A program made the translations under genes and the position numbers. Of a stretch of DNA of 64,000 bases, positions 24,501 to 35,665 are shown piece by piece. The notes beneath the pieces were generated by a model. The model was not told the DNA's origin, ran no database searches, and saw only the letters and a program-made list of their open reading frames with translations. Where the stretch lies: the NCBI RefSeq assembly GCF_964340395.1, contig NC_135555.1, forward strand, positions 6,074,501 to 6,138,500. Direction: 5' to 3'. Every line of letters begins with the position of its first letter. The stretch's first letter is position 1. The DNA is from Glandiceps talaboti (taxonomy: Eukaryota; Hemichordata; Enteropneusta; Spengelidae).

Positions 24501-27500
24501 TTTATCAATAACACTATGCAGTGGAAGTGTTTATTTTACGTAAACATAGTACATAGTACCACAGTTTTGCGATTTTATTTGATTACGTACAACATCATTC
24601 TATCACTTCTGTTTTGTTGAAAGGACGCCGATGGCGTGATGATAACAGGTGTGGTCCCGATCATCCTCTGCCTAATGGAGCACCAGCTGAATGTAATCCT
24701 GACAGTTCTAGTCCGTGTTGTTCAACACATGGATGGTGCGGCAATGACTCTGAGTTCTGTGAATGTTTTGGGTGTATCAGTTATGTGTTAGGTATGGCAA
24801 TTTTTTCCATTTTCCCTCTTGGTGTATCTTTTAATTTGGACGTAAATGTCTACCACCCCCTTTCTCATTCTTTGTTTATTACTTGAGATCAAATATAACG
24901 GTATTAATTTACAACTTTCCATTACATCACTGCCAAAGATCATTTGTGTTAATCAGTTAATCTGTCCTCATATCACAATTGCAGGATCGTCTTTTGCCAT
25001 CATCAGAGACAAATCTGTGGCCAAGTGTCAGATTGAAATATAAAGTCGACTCCCATAGAATACAATGTGTACATGAAAGCCCATGAACGACCATGAACCT
25101 GAAAGGTATATTTATAACTAGTGTGACACAGGTCATTCTGGTCCAAACTAAGAATATAAATACTGGGATAAAAAGGAAAACTTTCATCCAAATATTGTTT
25201 TCTCTCTTGTTTGACAGGTTCTTGGCGAAGTGACGGGAGATGTGGGCCTTTATATCTTTTACCTAACGGTAACCCTTCACAATGCAATCCTGATACCCCA
25301 TGTTGTTCAGCTGATGGTTGGTGTGGTATCGGATCTGAATCATGTAACTGTGCGGGATGCATAGATTTTAGACCAAGTAAATATTGTCTAACTTTTTTTT
25401 ACGTCCACAACTGTATATATCTATCCCACAGCAGATAGTGTGTGATCGAATTCCGATGTTGTAATCATGCCTAGCTTTGATTTTTGTCGTTTTATCCTAT
25501 GAACACATTTTGAAAAAAAAGATAAAACCCTAAACACTACATATCGTCAAGTTCAGGCTTATACATTCGAGAGAGATGATGCAGGCAATTTTATCTTTAT
25601 AGCTATTTGCCAATCATAATGTCGGATTTATGTAATCACAAACATCGACTAATATATATTCCCACAGTTGTTCTATAGACAAGGAACATACTTTTCCTTT
25701 CTCTTGGTTGTCCATTGTACAGGTTTCATTACCAATCGCAAACGTATGTTTTGCAGGTCTCTGGAGAGAGGACGCAAGGTGCGGACCATCAAACTTATTG
25801 GTCAGTGGACAACCTGCGGAGTGCAACCCTGCGGGCGATTCGCCCTGTTGTTCAGGCGGTGGCTGGTGTGGCAATGGTCCTGCTTATTGTCAATGTGCTA
25901 ATTGTGTTGATTATTCAGAAGGTGAGTGCTAATTTGTTGCTTACTAATCTTACAAAAAAAATAATATATAACGTTTCATATCAGTTGGATTTGTCAAACG
26001 CCGTCGAAAATTGTTAACATTAGAAAGTTGGAAAGCTTGACCAACGTGGGTTTCTTACAGAAAAATTCAAAAATATTTAACGACATATATAGTCCACTTT
26101 CCTTTAGAAGTACATCGTTCAGCATGACTTTCACTCCAGGGTTTATATAAAGTTCAATAGATTATTTTTTTTTATATTAATGAAATGTTGCCGCATTTTA
26201 TTATTTTACGTCTAAAAGTATTATTTACTCTGTTCAAATCCACTATTTTTAGGTACCTGTCATCGCTTATTCAAGTCAACAAATGGTATAATAAGCTCTC
26301 CAAACTATCCACAACCTTACGATAATAGTTTGGACTGCACTGTCACAATTGACGTCAGAGGAGGGAGCGTGGGAAAAATCAGTTTCCAGTTTCATGATTT
26401 TGAAATTGAAGGTCAAAGTGGCTGTAACTATGACTACGCTCAGGTATTGTAACGAGGCAATAATTTCATGTGTTATCTGTTTGCAAGACATTGTCGTTGG
26501 TGTCACTCTTCTGTCCTACGCGCGCTTAGATTTAGTAGCGCCACCAACTATCGATATCGCATATCTGTCTTTTTCTTTCCATTATTAGAAGTGATCATTG
26601 GACGCCGCTCTAATTTCACACTTTGTGCACTTTCGGCAAATACTTATCATTACGTTTGACCTGCGGACGTGTGAATACTGATAAGATATTTTGTTGTTTT
26701 AACAGTTCGAAGACGGGTTGACATATCGCGTATCTCCAAAGCTGTGTGGAACTGAATTACCAATGCCCTGGACATCTGATTCAGAACTCGTATATGTGAG
26801 ATTTCATAGTGACGGAACTGGCAACAGAAAGCGATACGAAATTACATATAGTTTCCAGCAAATTATTGATAACAGTACAGACGGCAATACACGTAAGTGC
26901 CGGCAATGTCAGATTATGTTTTCACGCGATATAAAAAACATTCATTTTGTGTGACAATGTTAGGTATACTAGCTAGACGTTCTGACGTTACTTTTTATTA
27001 TACATAACTTGGTAGCATGTCTTGTTAGAATGTATGAATTAAACACATCGAAGCCCATCCCTATTGTCAGAAGATGTCAGGAAACATACCGCAAAGATAT
27101 CTTTTTCAATAAGAGTTTGTTTTCGTGCGTAATTACTAAAATTTTAACTTTCAACGCCAGCAATAAACAGTCATGTTCTCCAACACGATTTCGTCACAGG
27201 TATTTGAAAATACAATTCCACGTATGCTTTTTAAATCATGGAATCGTAATTTCATATTACGGTACATAAAAATTATTTATTTTTATAGACCCTTGGAGAG
27301 ATGATGGCAGGTGTGGCGTTGATTATCCGTTAGCGAATGGAGCGCCCTCACAGTGCAATCCTTACAGTTTGTCTACGTGTTGTTCAAGTGCTGGTTTTTG
27401 TGGTAATGGTGACGACTACTGTAACTGTGATGGATGTGTAGATCATAAACGCGGTACAACTTTTTTTTTAAATAAAGTTTGTTACAGCTATATCTGTATC

Positions 27501-29105
27501 TCTGTTAGAAATTTGTCTTGTAGAAAAAGTGTTGAAATTCGTCTTTTTTCATTCAGTTTATAAGTTATGCCATGTTTTCCTAGAGCAATTTAGGCATCTC
27601 TTCTGTACTCTGCTACAGTTAAATATTTATGAGTATCAAATAACACTGCAAGGGATACAGTACAGAAACACAAACAATTAAATGGCAAATATCACAAATT
27701 ATGTCTATATGATAGCGACAATGTATAGGCCTAAATGAATTAATTAAAGGGGAATATATTTATATATGTACCGCTTCTAACGTTTAACAATATCGGTTTC
27801 TTGTACAGATAATTGGCGAGAGGACGGCAAATGTGGTTATTATTTTCCATTGCCGAATGGGGGTGATACAGAATGTGATCCAACGAGTGATAGTCCATGT
27901 TGTTCGACGAGTGGATGGTGTGGTATCGGACCTAACTATTGTGATTGCTATGGTTGCATCGACTATAGACCAGGTAATGTGGATCAAACCTCGGGTGGGA
28001 TATCATGAACGATGACGTAATGATATAGTATGTAAGATGTGTCATGCTATCAGCTTTCACTTTCTTGAAGTGAAAATGCGCATGGTGGATGTGTGAGGGC
28101 GCCCTGTGTCGGCGACCATTACACACTACGCAATCTTAGTGGTGAATAGTATTAACTTTTATATTTGCACCTCGACAACTTTTTGTTGTAGTTTCTTTAC
28201 AAATGTGGATTAATTTTTGTTATGACTTGTTTGTTTTTGAAGTAATTTCGTAGTCTACTACTAGTATACCAGTCTATATATAACGTACATTCACGTTCAT
28301 ATCTTAATGTTATCCTTGCTAAATCTGTTTTCATTGATCAGAGATGTATTGTCACGTATTTAATCAACCAAGTTGAACACTGTATGGAAATTCCATTGAC
28401 ATTTTATTGTCATCATTTTAATTTACATTACGTTCTTAGTCTAGGCTGCTTGGATATTGAACACAGGCTCTGCCTGCATGATAGACAGAGATTATGCTTG
28501 CTGGCTTGTATTTTTAAGGTTGTCTCGAATAGATAGAGATAGAGATAGAGTTCTTATTAGTTATCATAAAAGGATTAGGTATGGTAACACACATTCATGT
28601 ATGGAGTCTTAGTTGAGACTGGCTAGCGACAGAGATCAGAAAGAAAGCTCTGGTATCGTGATAGAAGTACGTGTATACACATTGAATGAATATGTAAATG
28701 TTGGTTAGGAGCATCATATACATTATAGACTGCAGAGTACGTTGCCAGGAGGCATACTTATCAACCCCCTCCCTCATTTGTGGATAGGGATAAGAAGAGC
28801 GCCCACAACGGCTGATCTTTCAGTCTAATACATGAAATACTCGAACTAATCTTTCAGGTACATGTGACGACTTCATAAGTTTGATGTCTGCTACTATTAT
28901 GTCCAGTGATTATCCCGAGAACTATCCTATTAATGAAGATTGTACTCTAACTATCGATGTCAGGATACATGGTGTAGGAAAACTATATTTCCAGTTTCTT
29001 GATTTCGACATCGAATACGAGACTAGATGCAACTATGACTATCTTCAGGTACGGTTGTTTGTAATGAAGTGACGAAGTAGTATTACAAGTAATATTACTT
29101 TTTAC

Positions 29106-29166
<61 letters not shown>

Positions 29167-29191
29167 GCATGTGTGTGTGTATGTCTATGTC

Positions 29192-29240
<49 letters not shown>

Positions 29241-32200
29241 GACCTGTAAATGATTCAAATTAGTGCGAACAGTATTTATATACATAAATTTGAGCCGAAA
29301 TTATGACATACAGTTGCCATAGTATTACCTTGATTAGAACAGTTGTGCACCTAATATTCTATTCTTTGAAATGCGCATTTAATAACTCTATGAGCCATGG
29401 TCGATTTATTGTTTACCGTATCCGTAAGATTTGCCAAAAATTACACTGTGGGCGAAAAATAGTGAAATGTAAATTGCTACAGTGTATAAATCCCAATGCT
29501 ACTAAATCTTTCAACCTACAACTACTATTTAAGCAATAAACCACCCCCTGGGGATGGTATACCAAGAGGTTTTGACCAGTGAACGAAATATATGCACGAG
29601 CGATAGCGAGTGCATATATTGAGTTCACTGGTCAAAACCGAGTGGTATACCTTCCCCAGGGGTGGTTTATCGCTATTATATTATACCAGTATATTGAAAA
29701 TATCGGAAACAAGATAAGAAATAACGTTTTCTCGTTTCATATGCGCCTCTGTGTCTAATTTGCATAACAATAACGCTTCTTTTCAAGACAGCTGATCTTG
29801 GCCTCAATGTGAACGTCGTGCAGCGACTGGATTTATTTTATCTGCTCGTCGTTTCTAGGGATAATCTGTACATTGATCGGCTCATTAAAAGTGCACAGTG
29901 ATGAATAAACAACCTGTTTGACTCAAGGTATAAACTTGAAGTGGTTTATTGAATACAGCGTGCTTCGATCGTTCCCGGCTGAATTCGCGACTCGGTGAAA
30001 TGATGATAGATAGGTTGATATTTACAATGTATTTATATTACTGGAAGTTACGTCAGTAGATTTTCGGGTTTGAGGATTTCCCTCTCGGATTGATGACTGA
30101 TACTCTAGGACAGGATCCCAGACAAATTTCTATTTAGATTAATGGTAAGTCGGCCAGTGTAACCTCTTTCACTTGCTTCATTTTTATGACAGGACAGGAC
30201 AGCTCACCAATGTTTCCACTCCAGCCGCGCCGCGCCGAGGCTGGGCTGGGACCGATCTCGTGCATGCCTAGCGCTATAGCGCCTTGACCTTAGTACATGT
30301 AGTAGGCGATGGTTTGAACAAATACGCGATGACTGGGTTGCTCTCGAAATTTCCTTCATAATTTCTCATAAAATATTGTCTCATTGAGAGAAAATCCTCC
30401 TCTGACAATTCGAAGAGTTCACTATCAGTATCACGGCGGACTACAACTCAACGCTCGTAGACGAACAAAATTTGGACGCGTGCCAGCAGTGCATTATCGT
30501 ACCAGCAGTGCATTATCACTCGTTTTAGACGCGCTAGTTCGATGTCTAGACCAATCAGATCCCTCGATTTCCACCATCAATATACTGGTATAATATAATT
30601 CCATATATTCAACATGTTTGATTTGTATACTTGACATATTGCAGTTTCGGGATGGGATTTCACTACGTGAATCACCGCAACTATGTGGACAAGAATTACC
30701 ATCATGGATATCTGATTCAGGACTCGTGTACCTTCATTTCCATAGTGATGAAGTGTACACTAAGAAAGGCTATGCGTTCAACTATACATATGACACAGAT
30801 AACAATAACTTAACCAGTAAGTATTGTTCGTCGACTTCTTTGTATGCTTATTGCCGAGCTGATATGTACCGTTAGAAGTGTGTTATATGCTCACAAAACA
30901 TCTGATTTACAACCCTATTATAAAGGGTCGGGATTCCAACCATTACATGTATGTAATTACCCGTCGACAGAACTGATATGAGGGCGCATATTGGAAGGAT
31001 ATTCCATTCAAGAAATTACCATATGATGATAAATAGTCCTCCAACCTAGATATTTTCACCACTAGAAAATGTTCTGATTTTACAGTCTTCAGCTAGTTCT
31101 CAAAGACTAATTTTAGTAATTACCAGACTGGTACATTGTGATCATGTACAAGAAAGCATTTTCGTCACCATGTTTTTGTTCGCCAGCGAAAATAAGTGGT
31201 AAGCAAATTTTTAACATAAACATCCCTTTCAGATTCTTGCAACCAGGTGATTACATCAGTGTCTGCTACATTAAACTCACCTAATTATCCTGAAAATTAT
31301 CCTGCTGGAATATACTGTAGTATAATCATTGATACAAGGGAATATGGTCCAGGAATAATTCGTTTCCAGTTTCTTGAGTTTGACGTTGAAGACCATACTA
31401 CGTGTGATTATGACTATGTGCTGGTACGTTCTTTAAATAAATGTCAATGTTCTTAAATTTTGCTCTTTGCATTTTTCGCCAGTGTGTCTACATCCATTCA
31501 AATGCAGTATTGAATGGCAGTTTGGGATTATACCTGTTAAAAACTGCAAACACGCGGTAAAACTTATGTAGTATATTAAAGATAACCCATGTTTAACCAT
31601 TAATGTACTAGTACGACATCAACAGATGATGGTATCAAAAACGTCCATGTCATGAGTGGTCATAGGTTGACTAGAACCACCTTTCTATCATCATCATCAT
31701 CGTCGTAAACCACAGCCCTTTTACGATACCGTACAAGTCACATCGTCAAAAGGATTGTTTGCTGTGACACAGAAAAAAATTAAGCTCTGATTTGCGAGAA
31801 TGTCTATTATCTCCAATTCTATCAACTGTCAGTTCCACGGGACGGGTATATGCCCGGAGTGTGGTATTAGAAATATCACACACATTGCACTGACAAGGTT
31901 ATATGATATATTTATGCCATTTTATACCATCGATACCCAATCTAAGAATTGCAAACATCATCACTGACTTTCCTATATATTGATATAGTTTGAAGACGGA
32001 ATTACTCATAGAAAATCTGAACTGCATTGTGGACAGTTGTTACCATCATCATGGACCTCTGATACTGGATTAGTGTTCGTGGCATTCTACAGTGATGCAC
32101 TTGTCCAAGGTAGTGGGTATTCTATCAACTATACATATGAGATGATAACTGATGAACTAACAACACAAAGCGAAATAGTTCATCGTGTCGTGATGCAAGC

Positions 32201-35200
32201 CGAAACTAGTGAGTATTAGACTTTCACTTTTATTTTTTGTTTACAGTTGCACTTAATACCATATATTTGGACGATGCATATGACCCCATGTCGTGAACAT
32301 GAAATTTGGAATAAATTCCTTTTACTAATTCGTTTGATTGTGATTGTAGTTACAGAGACTAACTGTTTCCTTTGTGACAACGGAACATTATGTATTCCTG
32401 AACATCTGTTGTGTGATTCCACCAACGATTGCCGGGATATGACGGATGAGAACAACTGTACTCGGTCTACAACGACTAAAAGACCAGTATCTGTGACGAC
32501 AACACCTGGTAAGTGTACAAATGTACACGTGGTACTTTCGATTCACATGTATATTAACCAAAATGTAGTAGAATAACGTGCATATGTCCATTTGCCAAGA
32601 AAGTACGAATAGTCAATCTGAACGTCACTGTCCTGTAGGTTTGCGATGTCTTCTCTTGACGGTGTAGAGACTTTAAAAAAGTAATCGTTGTGTAAATTTT
32701 ACACAGTTATGTTTCCTCATCGTTTCAGCTGACCGTGGTTGTAGCTCGACTGAATTTGATTGTGGTGGAGGACGATGTATCCATGGTTACAAGGAGTGCA
32801 ACACAGTCGCCGATTGTCCAGATGAAAGCGATGAGCACTCAAACTGTACCAACAAAGGTGAATACATGTGTATATAATAAATTTGAACTCATTGTTTAGG
32901 TAACAAATGAAACTCATATACCTTTGTGAACGTTCTAGTCCGCCTAAAGTTTGGAATAGTACTTTTAGATTATGCCATTAGTATTCTTCCTGTATCGAGT
33001 ATATACATTTTGGTCAATTTATCTGTGTGATTGAATGTTTTAGGAAGTAGAATGACTTGTAAACTTTAGTTTTTGATATTAGAATCCTTACACTTAACGA
33101 CTTATCCAATTTCTTCCAGTGTACACAATCTCTGACGTGTTTGAAAATGGTTGGTACGATGAGTTCCTGGACTTGTCTGACGACCCTTTCACATATGATA
33201 AATTTCGTCAGAATTACTACCGTGACAATCGTTTTGAAAGGGTTAAAGGTGAAAATCCCCCGGATTGGGAAGGCTTTATGACCTTCAGTTCAACACCCGA
33301 TTTCAGCGATCTAGAAAATGTGCTGAAATTGTCAAAAGCAGAGGTACGGCAATATGGACACCAGGCAGAAGACTTTATTGTACAATGTGCATTTGATGAG
33401 AAGCCGTGCATTGCTAGGTATGGGTCATTCAAAATTTAACACGCGACAATTGTATTGACTGTTGTAAGCCTAACGTATTTGAGACATCACTAGCTACCAC
33501 TGGTACTGACGTACCTGGGTTGAACACTAAGCCGTATATATTGCAAACTTGTCTACATCAAAAGTTATTTCTTAAAATCATATATTTTAACTTGTTAGGT
33601 CCTGGTGATATTTTGCATGTCAGCAAAGTTAATGGTGGTCATGTGTTGTGATTGGTAGAATGTGTCTCAGCAGCATATTTGCCACGAAATCCAAGTTATT
33701 CAAATCTCTCAACGCATTTGTCATATTATCAACAGACAGTTATTTACCATCTTGTCAACTCTCCTTTTCTCCAAATATTCGACGGCCATTTTAGAATCTA
33801 GAATGGGTTACTTTTTAAAGTTTTGGTCCGTCCTTTATAATTTTATGGTGACCCCTGACCTTTGTTATTTTCCTTTATTTCAAGTGAGAATGGGTTGGAG
33901 TTTTGTTGAACAAGGTAACAGCAATAGTTTAAGTGTTTTCTTTTCGAGGCGCGGTTTTCCTATTTATTTGAATATTTCCGTTATTTTTTCATACAGTGAA
34001 GATTTTTACATTTTCGAAGATGATGCGTATGGAAACTGTTACAAATTCAACCATGGCAAATACGGACAACCTGTCCTTAATGCAACTAGAACTGGAGCAA
34101 GTTTTGGTAAGTTTTGTCATGTTTTGGAGAACATTGACAGTCTATGTTAGTGGATTTGGTATGTAGACACACACAGATAAACACCACATTAAATTTTATA
34201 CACAATTCAAGAAAATTTCAATCTTGCCTATGAAAATCCGTCAGTTTTGTACATACAAAGGATGTTGTCACCGGTAAAATATTGACAGGTTTTGTTGTCA
34301 AAATCACCCTGTCTGTATCTGTCTTGAATATTCAAACTATATTCATTTTACAACATATCGTAATGTGTCATTCTGTAATAGATATTCTACATTTCAATTG
34401 ACTATAACGTGGAGGGGTGATGGGGGGGGGGGGGGGCTTTGATTGTCATTTATATTCTGATGCACTACGTTAATGTGAACGAGACATACAAATGAATATA
34501 TTTAATGCTCTGATTGAATAACTTGGTGTCTGAATATTATTGGGTCATACACAGGCCTGTGATAGTTTACTGGCCAATGTTGTCATCATATGCCACTTCG
34601 TTTAGATCAAAATGTCGCAAGATCTTCGCTCTCATTCGAAAACCCCTAAACGAGCCGTAGTTCAGTTTGGTCGACACAAATCAGTTTCAATAATATTATC
34701 TCTAAGATGCTACATTGTTAGATAATATCTGACAATTATAACATCTTCAGTGTAACGTCATTCCCACATACAATGGCTATTATTCTTACATAATTGCAAA
34801 AGAATAGCCCCCCCCCCCCATGTGAGGTTTCATACTGTCATACTGTAACACATGATTAGTTCATGGTTAGAAGGTTCAACAGTTGGAATGGTAGATAATT
34901 TCACATGGGATAACAAAACTACATATCCACATACCTTACGCCGTGTTTTCTCCCTTCTTCGCATATCTTGTTGTAAACTGACAGGGTTGAAATTGACGTT
35001 GTTCATGGAACAGTCTGAATACATTAGTCTGTATGGTCGAGATGCTGGAGCACGTGTAACTATCACTCCCCACGATGTCCCAACATTCCCTGAGGATGAA
35101 GGATTTACCGTGAGACCGGGCACTGTCACGTCACTCGGAATAAGAGAGGTAAAGCATATTTTATGTTCTCGAGATTGTTTGGCGACAATACACGTACTAC

Positions 35201-35625
35201 ATCGAAAACAAGTGGTCCAGGTGTGGTGCATTTATTGAAAAGAACACCTGTTGTAAGACAGGCTTACACATGCAAATTACTTGTGTATATTAACATGTGT
35301 TCTTGTCGAGATATTATAGTTACTAATGGTTCTCCGAAAATCCACCAACTGAAGATGATCTTACCTGTACAACATGCAATATTCACAACGTGTATACAAT
35401 ATTTTTCACTTTTACAGAGCATAATGACAAGACTACCAGAGCCTCATGGATCATGTGGGAACAGTGAAACTACAGAGTTTATATTTGGTAAAGAGTATCG
35501 ATATAAAGTAGAGGTAGGCTGTTTCTACGTTTTTCTGAAATATAACTCAAGACTTGAACAAAACTGTTGCCGATTACACAATACGTTACAAGTTACAACA
35601 ACGGTATGAATGGATATGTATGTAT

Positions 35626-35665
<40 letters not shown>

